Positions 34,549 to 43,488 of a stretch of 64,000 nt of DNA are shown here, one piece after another. The number at the start of each line of letters is the position of its first letter. The stretch's first letter is position 1. The stretch comes from Xanthomonas massiliensis (lineage in GTDB: Bacteria; Pseudomonadota; Gammaproteobacteria; Xanthomonadales; Xanthomonadaceae), in the NCBI RefSeq assembly GCF_900018785.1, contig NZ_FCOY01000007.1, positions 434,001-498,000 of the forward strand. Direction: 5' to 3'. A program made the translations under genes and the position numbers. The notes beneath the pieces were generated by a model. The model was not told where the DNA came from. It was given only the letters and a program-made list of their open reading frames with translations, and did no database searches.

Positions 34549-36663
34549 TCAGAGCGTGTCGGTGGATTCCAGGTTGGCTTCCACCTGCTCGCGCGTGGTC
34601 CACAGGGTGCGGTACTTGCCCTGCGAGAGCAGCGACAACTGGTCGTTGTTGTGGCGGCTGCCGGGCTGGGTCGAGTTGCCGTAGCTCATCAGTCCCTTCG
34701 CCTTGAGCGGCGTGCCGAACTCGACCATCGACACCCAGGTTTCCCCGTGCTGGGGCAGCCGCTCGCCGTCCTTGATCGGGTCCCAGGTGATCACGTTGAA
34801 CACGCCCAGGTTGCCGAAGCCGCCGCGACCGGGCAGGTCCACGTCGCCGATGTGGAAGCGCGACACCTCGCCGTAGGGCCGGTCGATGCTGCCGTAGAGC
34901 TTGCGGGTGACGGCCACGGCCTGCTTGAGCTGCTGCAGCGCCAGTGCCGGGTCCTTCAGCCCGCGCGGCGTGGCCAGCGGATCGTCCAGCGTCCACGGGT
35001 CGCGATAGCCCTTCTGCGAGACGTACTTGTAGTCGCCGGCGAACAGGTGCGCCCATTCCTCGAACAGCAGCGCGCCGCGGCTGTCGGCCTCGAACGCGCG
35101 GTCCCAGCCGGCCAGCACCTGGGCGGCCTGGGCGATGTCGGGATCCTGGCTGCCCTTGGCCAGCGCCAGCAGTTCCGGCAGCAGGCGCTCGGCCGCCAGC
35201 GAATGCACCGAGCGCTTGCGCTGCTCGAAGTCCTCGAACGACAGCCGCCCGCTGCCGGCCAGCGACAGCACCGAGGTCTGCGCGCGCAGCGACATCGGCC
35301 CTTCCTCGGCCACGTAGGCGGGGAACTTCGCCGGATCCAGCACCCGCGGCCAGGTCGACACCCACGGCGGATCGTTGGTGTTCTGCACGAACCCGCCCGG
35401 CGGATTGATCACCTTGGGCAGTTCCTCGTAGGTGTGGATGTCGTCGGCGTTCCACAGCGTGGCCGAGGTGTCGCCGGGCACCAGTCCCTGCCAGTACTTG
35501 ACGTCGCCGCTGGCGCGCCGCGGCAGGATGCCGTTGTCCAGGAACATGACGTTGCCCTGGCGGTCGGCGTAGACGATGTTGAACATCGGCACCTGCACGC
35601 GCTTCACCGCGGCCAGGAACTGGTCGAAGCCGCGCGCCTTGCCCATGTCCCAGTACTGCTGCAGCATGCCCGGCCGGTCCAGCCCGGCCACGCGCAGCGC
35701 CACCAGCGTGCCGTCGTAGCGCTCGAACACCGGGCCGTGCACGGTATGGCGCACCTGGAAGTCCAGGCGCTTGAGCGTGCCGTCCGGCTGGCGCACCTGC
35801 AGGTGCTTGTCCTCGACCGTGTAGGCGCGCGGCTTGCCGTCGAACAGGTAGCCGTCGCCGGCTGGGGTCAGCTTGTACACGGTCGCGCCGAGCATGGTGT
35901 TGACCGTGTTGGTGAAGCCCAGGTCCGGGTTGAAGGCGAAGCGGATGATCGGCAGGCCAATCTGGGTGGCCCCGTAGATGTCGATCCCGGGCGCGTTCAG
36001 GTGCGCCTCGTAGTAGGTGAAGAAGCCCGGCGCCCACGGCAGGTGCGGATTGGCCAGCAGCATGGCCGCGCCGTCACGGGTACGCGCGGGCATCAGCGCC
36101 CAGGCGTTGGAGCCGTCGCGGGCCTTGGTGTCCGGCGGCGGATTGCCGCGCACGCGCTGCTCGCTGGCGATGTAGACGTAGTTCATCAGCCGCTCGGCAT
36201 GGGCGACCACGTCCACGCCGGTGATCGGCAGCACCTGCCGCAGCGAGGGATCGATCTGCTCGGGATGGGCGTTGGCGTAGTCGGTCATGCCCTGAGCGAA
36301 CGCATCCAGGTCCTTGCGGAACTGCGGCGTCTGCTGCGCGTACCAGCGGCGCGCACGCGCGTAGGCGTCGTTGCTGGCCAGCCAACGGTCCTGCTCGACG
36401 TACTGCTCGCCCCAGTATTCGGCGGCGCGGCCGCGGGCCTCGCCGTACAGGTGCAGCACGATGTTGCCGTGGCTCTTGACCTGGGCCCAGCCGAATCCGT
36501 AGAACGCGCCGGCCTCGTCCGGGGCATAGATATGGGGCACGCCATAAGAATCCCATAGGATCTGGCCGTGCGACTTGGCCAGTGCCGGCAGGCTCAGCAC
36601 GGCCGCCAGCAGGCACGCCACGATCCGCGTCGCGAAGTGCACGCGGTGTTGCAGTCGATACAT
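34549..36663 (-). CDS. Periplasmic penicillin-acylase-family Ntn-hydrolase
   Basis: Amide hydrolase made as a precursor and cut into alpha and beta chains. Start at 36663 (MYRLQHRVHFATRIV) has GGAGAAAG upstream; the signal peptide ends PALAKS. The autocleavage site and new N-terminal nucleophile are in ARDGSNAWALMP, Ser185, so the alpha chain is about 155 residues and the beta chain 520. Other landmarks are ILWDSYGVPHIYA at the mature start, ANPHLPW, and NTNDPPWVSTWPRV. Length 704 aa fits this superfamily, which includes beta-lactam acylases, AHL acylases and PvdQ. First gene of a three-gene unit with a TonB siderophore-type receptor, which points to deacylating an imported or maturing ligand. 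Confidence 0.9.
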   Translation of the reverse strand: MYRLQHRVHFATRIVACLLAAVLSLPALAKSHGQILWDSYGVPHIYAPDEAGAFYGFGWAQVKSHGNIVLHLYGEARGRAAEYWGEQYVEQDRWLASNDAYARARRWYAQQTPQFRKDLDAFAQGMTDYANAHPEQIDPSLRQVLPITGVDVVAHAERLMNYVYIASEQRVRGNPPPDTKARDGSNAWALMPARTRDGAAMLLANPHLPWAPGFFTYYEAHLNAPGIDIYGATQIGLPIIRFAFNPDLGFTNTVNTMLGATVYKLTPAGDGYLFDGKPRAYTVEDKHLQVRQPDGTLKRLDFQVRHTVHGPVFERYDGTLVALRVAGLDRPGMLQQYWDMGKARGFDQFLAAVKRVQVPMFNIVYADRQGNVMFLDNGILPRRASGDVKYWQGLVPGDTSATLWNADDIHTYEELPKVINPPGGFVQNTNDPPWVSTWPRVLDPAKFPAYVAEEGPMSLRAQTSVLSLAGSGRLSFEDFEQRKRSVHSLAAERLLPELLALAKGSQDPDIAQAAQVLAGWDRAFEADSRGALLFEEWAHLFAGDYKYVSQKGYRDPWTLDDPLATPRGLKDPALALQQLKQAVAVTRKLYGSIDRPYGEVSRFHIGDVDLPGRGGFGNLGVFNVITWDPIKDGERLPQHGETWVSMVEFGTPLKAKGLMSYGNSTQPGSRHNNDQLSLLSQGKYRTLWTTREQVEANLESTDTL

Positions 36664-37124
36664 GTGAATCTTTCTCCAGGTCACCAGGGAAGAACGGGGG
36701 CTGCACCGCCGGCACGGCCATCGTGCCCGCCACGCCCCCTTGCGATTGCCTTCCCTGGTAGGCCCCCGCCTCGGCATGGGGCCCAGCATGCTGCCGTGAC
36801 GCGGGCGCAGCGGTAAGTGATCGATCGGCATGTGGAAATAACCCCATGCCGGATGGCCGTTCCTTCAGCGGCCCGACCGAGCCTAGGGACGCGCGCACCG
36901 ACATGCGACCACCCGGGCGGGTAGGTCCCCGCCGGGCGGGTAGGTGTGTCCGCCACGGGCATGCGGGGGAAAGGCTTTCGGCCCGGCTACGCATTCCCGC
37001 GCACGGCAACCACTGCGCCGCGCGGCGGCGGCGGCGCAAGCGGGAAGCGGCAGGCCGCGCATTTCACGGGGACACGGTCAATCCGGCCAGGTCGTCCGCC
37101 CGGTCCAGCTCGCCCCGGAGGGTT
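36664..37124. other. Upstream region of the acylase/TonB unit
   Basis: About 460 bp between the acylase start and the mscS stop, without a supported gene. It contains a 13-bp direct repeat (36914-36945). An obvious -10/-35 pair was not found, although the region must hold the promoter of the acylase unit. Confidence 0.5.
36914..36945. repeat. 13-bp direct repeat upstream of the acylase gene
   Basis: CGGGCGGGTAGGT occurs at 36914-36926 and 36933-36945, 19 bp apart start to start, about 250 bp before the acylase start. Direct repeats near two helical turns apart can be regulator sites; in GC-rich DNA chance is also possible. Confidence 0.45.
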
Positions 37125-38234
37125 TCAGCCATCCTCGGCGCGCGGCGAGCGCACCGCCGCCGCGGCCGGCCGGGCAGGACGCGGCACCGGCCCCTCGTCG
37201 CCGTCGAGCATCTGCGCGCGCAGGCGCGGCAGGGACTCGGGGTGGTGGCGGGCGAGGAAGTCGAGCATGCGCTCGCGCACGATGCAGCGCAGGTCGAAGG
37301 CCTCGCCGGAATTGCGTGCGCTGACCAGCAGGCGCACCTGGATGGTGCTGTCGCTGGTGTCGGTGACCTGGGTGACGCATACGCGCCCGTCCCACAGCGG
37401 CTCGCCGTGGCAGATGCGCTCCAGTTCGGCACGCAGCTCCGCCACCGGTGTGCGGTAGTCCAGCCACAGGAAGGCGGTGCCCAGCAGCTGCGCACTGCTG
37501 CGCGTCCAGTTCTGGAACGGATGCTCGATGAACCACGTCAGCGGCACCACCATCCGCCGTTCGTCCCAGATGCGCACCACCACGTAGGCGCTGCCGATCT
37601 CCTCGATCCGCCCCCACTCGTCCTCGACGATGACCACTTCGTCCAGGCGGATCGGCTGGGTCAAGGCGATCTGCAGGCCGGCGATCAGGTTGCCGAACAC
37701 CGGCTTGGCGGCGATGCCGGCGACCAGGCCGACGATGCCCGCCGAGGCCAGCAGCGTGGTGCCGATCTGGCGCACCGCGGGGAACGTGAGCAGGGTCAGC
37801 GACAGGCCGAGCAGCACGATCGTCCCCATCAGCACCCGGCTGAGCACGCGCGTCTGGGTCTGGATGCGGCGCGCCTGCAGGTTGTCGGCCACCTCGATGG
37901 GATGGCTGCGCAGGATGAAGGCCTCGCCGGCGGCCACCGCCCGCACCAACAGCCAGGTCAGGCAGCCGACCAGGCAGATGCGCAACAGGTGGCTGGCCAG
38001 CTGCAGCGGCGCGCCCTGCAGCGGCGTGGCTTCCAGCGCCAGCTGCAGCGCGAGCGCCGGCAGGGCGAAGGCCAGCGGCAGGCTGATCACGCCGACGATG
38101 CGCGCGCGCCGCTGGTCGCGCCCCTGGCTGCGCCGGGCCAGCAGGCGCAGCCACCACCACGCCAGCAGCCCGAACGCCAGGCCCGTCGCCAACGGCACGC
38201 CATAGGCGCGCACCACGCTCCAGTCCGGATCCAA
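37125..38234 (-). CDS. Mechanosensitive ion channel of the MscS family
   Basis: Inner-membrane channel that opens under membrane tension. The start is a TTG at 38234 preceded by AGGAGG at 5-nt spacing, so a TTG start is well supported. Hydrophobic segments lie near residues 11-30, 46-68, 82-105 and 130-150. The pore helix and MscS signature follow: IGTTLLASAGIVGLVAGIAAKPVFGNLIAGLQIALTQPIRLDEVV, then the beta domain with EDEWGRIEEIGSAYVVVRIWDERRMVVP. Length 369 aa places it among medium-size MscS-like (YbdG/YnaI type) channels rather than E. coli MscS (286 aa). It ends with a Pro/Ala/Arg tail. Downstream of the DAHP synthase gene on the same strand. Confidence 0.9.
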   Translation of the reverse strand: MDPDWSVVRAYGVPLATGLAFGLLAWWWLRLLARRSQGRDQRRARIVGVISLPLAFALPALALQLALEATPLQGAPLQLASHLLRICLVGCLTWLLVRAVAAGEAFILRSHPIEVADNLQARRIQTQTRVLSRVLMGTIVLLGLSLTLLTFPAVRQIGTTLLASAGIVGLVAGIAAKPVFGNLIAGLQIALTQPIRLDEVVIVEDEWGRIEEIGSAYVVVRIWDERRMVVPLTWFIEHPFQNWTRSSAQLLGTAFLWLDYRTPVAELRAELERICHGEPLWDGRVCVTQVTDTSDSTIQVRLLVSARNSGEAFDLRCIVRERMLDFLARHHPESLPRLRAQMLDGDEGPVPRPARPAAAAVRSPRAEDG

Positions 38235-38307
38235 GGCCGCCTCCTGTCGAACGAGTGGGGACGGCCAGGATGCCGCAACGCCCGTTCAGATCAGGACAAC
38301 GTACCAG

Positions 38308-39690
38308 CTACGCGGGCGTCACCCGGCCGCGCTTGCGCACGATGGCCATGGCCATTTCCAGCGACTGCTCGTAGTTCAGGCGCGGATCGACGGAGGAGCG
38401 GTAGGCACGCTCCAGGTCGTGCTCGGTCAGCTCGCGTGCCCCGCCGGTGCATTCGGTCACGTCCTCGCCGGTCAGTTCCAGGTGTACGCCGCCCAGGTGG
38501 GTGCCGGCCGCCGCATGCAGGTCGAAGGCCAGTTCCAGCTCGCGCAGGATGTTGCCGAAGCGGCGCGTCTTGTAGCCGTTGCTCGTGGCCTCGGTGTTGC
38601 CGTGCATGGCATCGCACACCCACAGCACGCGCCGGCCTTCGCGCTTGACCGCCTCCAGCAGCGGCGGCAGGGCTTCCTCGATCCTGGCCGCGCCCATGCG
38701 GTGGATCAGGCTCAACCGGCCCGGCTCGTCGTCCGGGTTGAGTACCTCGATCAGGCGCAGCAGCTGCCCGGGCGTGGTACTCGGGCCCACCTTCACCGCG
38801 ATCGGGTTGCGCACCCCGCGCAGGTAATCCACGTGGGCGCCGTCCACGTCGGCGGTGCGCACCCCGATCCACGGGTAGTGCGTGCCCAGGTTGAACCAGC
38901 CCCGTTGCCGCGGCACCTGCCGGGTCAGCGCCTCCTCGTAGGGCAGCAGCAAGGCCTCGTGCGAGGTGTAGAAGTCGATGCGGTTGAGGTTGTGCACCTG
39001 CGCGCCGGCCAGGGTCTCCATGAAGTTCACCGCCTCGCCGATGGAGGCGACCATGCGCTGGTAGTCCTCCGCCTGCGGCGAGCAGCCCACCCAGGACAGG
39101 TTCCAGTATTCCGGATGGCGCAGGTCGGCGAATCCGCCATCGATCAGCGCACGCACGAAATTCATCGTCAGTGCCGAGCAGGCGTGCGCGGTGAGCATGC
39201 GTCGCGGATCGGGCGTGCGCGCCTCGGCGGTGAACTCCGGCCGGTTGACCACGTCGCCGCGGTAGCTGGGCAGGGTCACGCCGTCGCGGGTCTCGGTGTC
39301 GGCCGAGCGCGGCTTGGCGTACTGGCCGGCGAAGCGCCCCACCCGGATCACCGGCAGGTGCAGGCCGTGCACCAGCACCAGGCTCATCTGCAGCAGCACC
39401 TTGAGCCGGCTGGTGATCGTGCCGGAATCGCAGTCGGCGAAGTTCTCCGCGCAGTCGCCGCCCTGCAGCAGGAAGCGCTTGCCCTCCTGGGCCTCGGCCA
39501 GCTGCTGCTTGAGCGCCAGGATCTCCCACGAGGTCACCAGCGGCGGCAGCCGGCGCAACTCGGCCAGGGTCTGCTCCAGCGCGGCCGGATCGGTATAGCG
39601 CGGCATCTGCAGCGCCGGGCGCGCGCGCCAGCCGTCGGGATGCCACTCGCGCGGGTACGAAACGGGGGAAGCGGCGAGGTCGGATTTCAT
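38308..39690 (-). CDS. Class II 3-deoxy-7-phosphoheptulonate (DAHP) synthase
   Basis: First enzyme of the shikimate pathway, condensing PEP and erythrose 4-phosphate. The start at 39690 (MKSDLAASPVSYPREWHPDGWR) is supported by GGAG and by the plant-type family N-terminus. Class II features are clear: LLQGGDCAENFADCDSGTI with a metal cysteine, RVGRFAGQYAKPRS, LNLSWVGCSPQA-like region, NPIAVKVGPSTTP, WVCDAMHGNTEATSNGYKTR and HLGGVHLELTGEDVTECTGG. Length 460 aa is normal. This class is unrelated in sequence to E. coli AroF/G/H. No other aromatic biosynthesis genes adjoin it. Confidence 0.95.
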   Translation of the reverse strand: MKSDLAASPVSYPREWHPDGWRARPALQMPRYTDPAALEQTLAELRRLPPLVTSWEILALKQQLAEAQEGKRFLLQGGDCAENFADCDSGTITSRLKVLLQMSLVLVHGLHLPVIRVGRFAGQYAKPRSADTETRDGVTLPSYRGDVVNRPEFTAEARTPDPRRMLTAHACSALTMNFVRALIDGGFADLRHPEYWNLSWVGCSPQAEDYQRMVASIGEAVNFMETLAGAQVHNLNRIDFYTSHEALLLPYEEALTRQVPRQRGWFNLGTHYPWIGVRTADVDGAHVDYLRGVRNPIAVKVGPSTTPGQLLRLIEVLNPDDEPGRLSLIHRMGAARIEEALPPLLEAVKREGRRVLWVCDAMHGNTEATSNGYKTRRFGNILRELELAFDLHAAAGTHLGGVHLELTGEDVTECTGGARELTEHDLERAYRSSVDPRLNYEQSLEMAMAIVRKRGRVTPA

Positions 39691-39831
39691 CGGGGACTCC
39701 ACGGGCAGCGGCCAATCTTGGCAGAGCCCGCCTGCAGTGCAAGACGGCGGCGGCCGCGGCATGCACCTGCCGGCGTGGCGGGATGCGCAACGCCGGATTC
39801 TCCCACGTTCTTCCGACCTTGCTAAATCCCG

Positions 39832-39872
39832 GTGACCCCCGGCGGCGGCGCGTGACTTCCGGCAGGGGTCAC
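39832..39872 (+). promoter_or_regulatory. Inverted repeat in the leader of the third TonB receptor gene
   Basis: GTGACCCC and GGGGTCAC form a perfect 8-bp inverted repeat with a 25-nt loop, 55-95 bp before the TonB receptor start. It could be a leader hairpin or operator. It lacks the conserved boxes of a cobalamin riboswitch. Confidence 0.4.
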
Positions 39873-39926
39873 TGGGGGCGGCCGGCGCGCAACGTTACTC
39901 CATAACACACCACCTGGAATTCCCCC

Positions 39927-42035
39927 ATGACCATTCGTCCCCTTGCCCTCGCCATCGCCACGGCCGTCTGCGGCCTGTCGCAGGCGGCCCTGGCCGATGA
40001 AGCCCCCGTCACCGACCTGGATGCCGTCACCGTCACCGCCAAGCTGGAAGCGGCGCGCAACGCCCTGTCGCCGGACATCGGCAGCAGCCAGTTCGCCATT
40101 TCCGCCGAGGACATCGACAAGCTGCCGCTGGGCGCCTCCACGCCGATGAACCAGGTGCTGCTGCAGGCCCCCGGCGTGGTGCAGGATTCCTACGGCGGCA
40201 TTCACGTGCGCGGCGACCACGCCAACGTGCAGTACCGCATCAACGGGGTGATCCTGCCCGAGTCCATCTCCGGCTTCGGCCAGACCCTGGACCCGCGCAC
40301 GGTCAAGAGCATCCGCCTGCTCGATGGCGCCCTGCCGGCCCAGTTCGGCGAGCGCACCGCCGCCGTGGTCGACATCACCACCAAGAGCGGCAGCGAGCTC
40401 GGCAACGGCGGCAGCGTCGGCCTGACCGCCGGCTCGTTCGGCAAGGTCAACCCGTTCGCCTCGGTGTGGGGTGGCTCCGGGCGCTGGAGCTGGTTCGCCA
40501 CCGGCAGCTACGACCAGGACAAGGTCGGCCTGGAGAATCCCACCGACAGCCGCACGCCGGTGCACGACAAGACCCACCAGGGCAAGGGATTCTTCGACCT
40601 GAGCTACCTGGTCAACGAGGACACCCGCCTGACCCTGCTCGGCGGCTTCGCCAACAACCGGTTCCAGGTACCGAACAATCCCGGCCAGGATCCGGCCTTC
40701 GACGACCAGGGCATCACCGAAGCCGATTCCTCGCAACTGGACGAGAACCAGCGCGAGAACACCCGCTTCGCCACGCTGGTGCTGCAGGGCCTGATCGGCG
40801 ACACCTCCTACCAGCTGTCCGCCGGCCAGCGCTACAGCAGCGTGACCTTCGATCCGGACGTGGCCGGCGACCTGATCTTCAACGGCGTGGCCTCGCGCGT
40901 GGACCGCTCCAACCGCGCCGACGTGCTGCAGGCCGATTTCTCCACCCCGCTGGGCGAGAACCACACCCTGCGCTACGGCCTGTACGGCGCCTACGAGCAT
41001 GCCGTCGCCAACAACTCGGCCTGGGTGTTCCCCGCCGACGACGACGGCAACCAGACCAGCAACATCCCCGAGCTGATCCCCGACGCCAGCCGCTTCCATG
41101 CCAGCACCACCGCGCTGTACCTGCAGGACGAATGGAAGATCGGCGACGACTGGGTGATCAACTACGGCGCCCGCGGCGATCGCTTCAAGGCCTTCGGCCA
41201 CACCGAGGGCCAGCTCAGCCCGCGCCTGGGCGTGGTCTGGAACGCGACCGGCACCACCACCGTGCACGCCGGCTATGCGCGCTACTTCACGCCGCCGGCC
41301 ACCGAGCTGATCTCCACAGGCGACATGGCCCTGTACGACGGCACCACCAACCAGCAGACCAGCAGCGGCGCGACGGTCCCGCTGAGCGAGCGCAGCGACT
41401 ACTACGACCTGGGCATCTCGCAGAACGTCGGCGAACACCTCACCGTGGGCCTGGATGCCTACGACCGCCGCGTCGACCGCCTGCAGGACGAAGGCCAGTT
41501 CGGCGCCGCCTACATCTACTCGACCTTCAACTACCGCTACGGCCACATCCGCGGCACCGAGCTCAGCCTCGACTACGACAACGGCCCGTTCAGCGCCTAC
41601 CTCAATGCCGCCTACAGCAGGGCCATGGGCAAGCGCGTGATCACCGGCGACTACAACTTCGATCCCGACGCGCTGGCCTACGTGTACGACAACTGGATCC
41701 ACCTGGACCACGACCAGAAGTGGACCTCCTCCGGCGGCGTCAGCTACCGCTTCCCGGACACGACCCGGATCGGCGCCAACTACCTGTTCGGCAGCGGCCT
41801 GCGCACCGACACCGATACCGTGCCCAACGGCGCGGCGCTGCCGTCGTACTTCCAGCTCAACCTCAGCCTGGGCCACGACTTCGGCGCAGAAGGCCATGCC
41901 CTGCACACCCAGCTGGCAGTGATCAACGCGCTGGACCGCAGCTACCAGCTGCGCGACGGCGGCGGCATCGGCGTGTTCGCCCCGCAGTGGGGACCGCGCC
42001 GCGGCGTGTACCTGACCCTGCAGCAGGACTTCTGA
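39927..42035 (+). CDS. TonB-dependent outer-membrane receptor
   Basis: Outer-membrane transporter of 702 aa. Signal peptide MTIRPLALAIATAVCGLSQAALAD, then the TonB box DLDAVTVTAK, a plug domain (about residues 45-160 with QVLLQAPGVVQDSYGGIHVRGDHANVQYRINGV and LDGALPAQFGERTAAVVDITTKSG), and a barrel ending LTLQQDF with the terminal phenylalanine. The plug looks more like the BtuB/TonB-dependent carboxypeptidase-less group than like ferric siderophore receptors; the substrate is unknown. Single-gene transcription unit: opposite strand to aroG upstream and followed by a strong terminator. Confidence 0.92.
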   Translation: MTIRPLALAIATAVCGLSQAALADEAPVTDLDAVTVTAKLEAARNALSPDIGSSQFAISAEDIDKLPLGASTPMNQVLLQAPGVVQDSYGGIHVRGDHANVQYRINGVILPESISGFGQTLDPRTVKSIRLLDGALPAQFGERTAAVVDITTKSGSELGNGGSVGLTAGSFGKVNPFASVWGGSGRWSWFATGSYDQDKVGLENPTDSRTPVHDKTHQGKGFFDLSYLVNEDTRLTLLGGFANNRFQVPNNPGQDPAFDDQGITEADSSQLDENQRENTRFATLVLQGLIGDTSYQLSAGQRYSSVTFDPDVAGDLIFNGVASRVDRSNRADVLQADFSTPLGENHTLRYGLYGAYEHAVANNSAWVFPADDDGNQTSNIPELIPDASRFHASTTALYLQDEWKIGDDWVINYGARGDRFKAFGHTEGQLSPRLGVVWNATGTTTVHAGYARYFTPPATELISTGDMALYDGTTNQQTSSGATVPLSERSDYYDLGISQNVGEHLTVGLDAYDRRVDRLQDEGQFGAAYIYSTFNYRYGHIRGTELSLDYDNGPFSAYLNAAYSRAMGKRVITGDYNFDPDALAYVYDNWIHLDHDQKWTSSGGVSYRFPDTTRIGANYLFGSGLRTDTDTVPNGAALPSYFQLNLSLGHDFGAEGHALHTQLAVINALDRSYQLRDGGGIGVFAPQWGPRRGVYLTLQQDF

Positions 42036-42084
42036 GGCACCGCGGCGCAGACGCGCACCCCATCCCCTTTTCCTCGGTCCCCTT

Positions 42085-42125
42085 CGGGCCTTCCCGCCAC
42101 GTGCGGCGAAGGCCCGCTTTTTTTT
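42085..42125 (+). terminator. Intrinsic terminator after the TonB receptor gene
   Basis: CGGGCCTTC and GAAGGCCCG form a 9-bp perfect outer stem, continued inside by CCGC/GCGG, followed by C and eight T residues. Strong intrinsic terminator, about 50 bp past the stop. Confidence 0.93.
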
Positions 42126-42165
42126 GGGGGGGGGGAAGATCCGCTCCGGCAGCGGCCGGAACGGC

Positions 42166-42681
42166 TCAGCGCATCAGCAGGCGCCGGCGCGAACGGAAGC
42201 CGGCGACCAGCGCCCACACGGTCAGCGCGACGAAGCACACCAGGCTCCACATCGGCATGGTCAGCCCGAGCAGCTGCCAGTCGATGGCGCCGCAGTCGCC
42301 CGTGCCGGTCAGCACCGTGCGCAGCACCTCGAACGGCCCCATGGTCTCGCGCAGGAAGCTCAGCGGCGGACCGCAGGAAGCCATCGGATCCGGGTGCAGC
42401 TGCACCCAGCTGTGGCGCGCGGCGATGCCGGCCCCGGCGAGCCCGGCCAGGGCGGCCAGCAACCCGTACGCCTTGCGTCCGGCGGCCGAGGACGGCGCAT
42501 GCAGGCCGCCGACCAGGAACACCACGCCCATCGCGGCATAGGCGATCCGCTGGAAGATGCACTTCGGGCACGGCTGCAGGCCCGCATGCAACTGCAGGAA
42601 GATCGCGTAGGCCAGCAGCCCGGCGCAGACCAGGAAACCCAGCAGGAATTGGGCGCGGAAACTCCAGCGGAACGGATTCAT
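42166..42681 (-). CDS. dsbB: Disulfide bond formation protein B
   Basis: Inner-membrane quinone reductase that reoxidises DsbA. Start at 42681 (MNPFRWSFRAQFLLGF). Four membrane segments are visible. The first periplasmic loop has the CPKC pair (LQPCPKCIFQRIAYAAMG) and the second loop holds the other essential pair (MASCGPP and GTGDCGAIDW). Length 171 aa is typical. An isolated gene between the TonB receptor terminator and the rplQ terminator; no dsbA here. Confidence 0.95.
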   Translation of the reverse strand: MNPFRWSFRAQFLLGFLVCAGLLAYAIFLQLHAGLQPCPKCIFQRIAYAAMGVVFLVGGLHAPSSAAGRKAYGLLAALAGLAGAGIAARHSWVQLHPDPMASCGPPLSFLRETMGPFEVLRTVLTGTGDCGAIDWQLLGLTMPMWSLVCFVALTVWALVAGFRSRRRLLMR

Positions 42682-42753
42682 CGTGGATCCCGGGACGACG
42701 GATGGCGGCATTATCGACCACCGCGCCGGCATGCGCACCCGCAATCGGAAACG

Positions 42754-42780
42754 AAAAAGGCCCGGACGTGGCCGGGCCTC
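42754..42780 (-). terminator. Terminator of the alpha operon, after rplQ
   Basis: On the minus strand AGGCCCGG and CCGGGCCT flank a 5-nt loop and are followed by TTTTCG, 28 bp after the rplQ stop. It marks the end of the rpsM-rplQ transcript. Confidence 0.88.
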
Positions 42781-42807
42781 TTCGGAAACACGTGCGGACC
42801 GCGTGGC

Positions 42808-43191
42808 TTACTCGGCCACTTCCTCGGCCACGGCCGGGCGGTCGACCAGCTCGACGTACGCCATCGGCGCGTTGTCGCCGGCGCGGAAACCGCACTTGAG
42901 GATGCGCAGGTAACCGCCGGGACGGCCCTGGTAACGCGGGCCCAGCGTAGTGAACAGCGTACCGACGGCTTCCTTGTCGCGCAGGCGCGCGAAGGCCAGG
43001 CGGCGGTTGGCGACGCTGTCGACCTTGGCCAGGGTGATCAGCGGCTCGGCGACGCGACGCAGCTCCTTGGCCTTGGGCAGCGTGGTCTTGATCAGCTCGT
43101 GCTTGATCAGCGAGGACGCCATGTTCTTGAACATGGCCTCGCGATGGGCGCTGGTGCGGTTGAACTTGCGTCCGGACTTCTGGTGGCGCAT
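42808..43191 (-). CDS. rplQ: 50S ribosomal protein L17
   Basis: Large-subunit protein; 127 aa, normal length. Begins [20 protein letters not shown], the diagnostic L17 start, and contains [19 protein letters not shown] and [16 protein letters not shown]. Last gene of the alpha operon, followed by a terminator. It is separated from rpoA by a 297-bp gap, unusually wide for this pair. Confidence 0.98.
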   Translation of the reverse strand: MRHQKSGRKFNRTSAHREAMFKNMASSLIKHELIKTTLPKAKELRRVAEPLITLAKVDSVANRRLAFARLRDKEAVGTLFTTLGPRYQGRPGGYLRILKCGFRAGDNAPMAYVELVDRPAVAEEVAE

Positions 43192-43488
43192 GACTTGGAT
43201 TTCCTGGGTTGAATGGTGGGACTGCTGGACGTCTGTGTCGCCATCCTGGCGTTGTCGACTTGGACTGCGTTGGCCCGTGCCGGATTCCCTGTCCGGCCAT
43301 CGCCGCGGGCTCGGGCCCGTCGGCGTCTGCTCGTATCCCCCGTCATCCGGGGAACCTCGCGCTTGTTGCGAAACGGCGGCCTGCCCGCCTCCCTGGTGTT
43401 CCCGCGGGTTCCGTCAGGAACCCCGCCCGGCCGTCGCTGGCCAGGCTCCTCGGCCCGCCACCGCCTCGGCGGCAGCGGGCCCGAAGGC
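43192..43488 (-). other. Intercistronic gap between rpoA and rplQ
   Basis: 297 bp without a supported gene. On the minus strand it can form small hairpins (GGTTCC-TGAC-GGAACC and GCCGGA-N7-TCCGGC). No -10 element of good quality was seen. Function, if any, unknown. Confidence 0.5.

Noticed and set aside
31197-34706. Over 1100-codon open frame on the plus strand across the TonB receptor gene
   Set aside because: It overlaps the amidase end and runs antisense to two supported genes; composition is antisense-like and no domain is visible.
39832-39900. Possible cobalamin riboswitch before the TonB receptor gene
   Set aside because: A GTCACTG-like run and an 8-bp stem are present, but the conserved B12 core and the AGCCAGGAGACC-like end are missing, so only a generic inverted repeat is reported.
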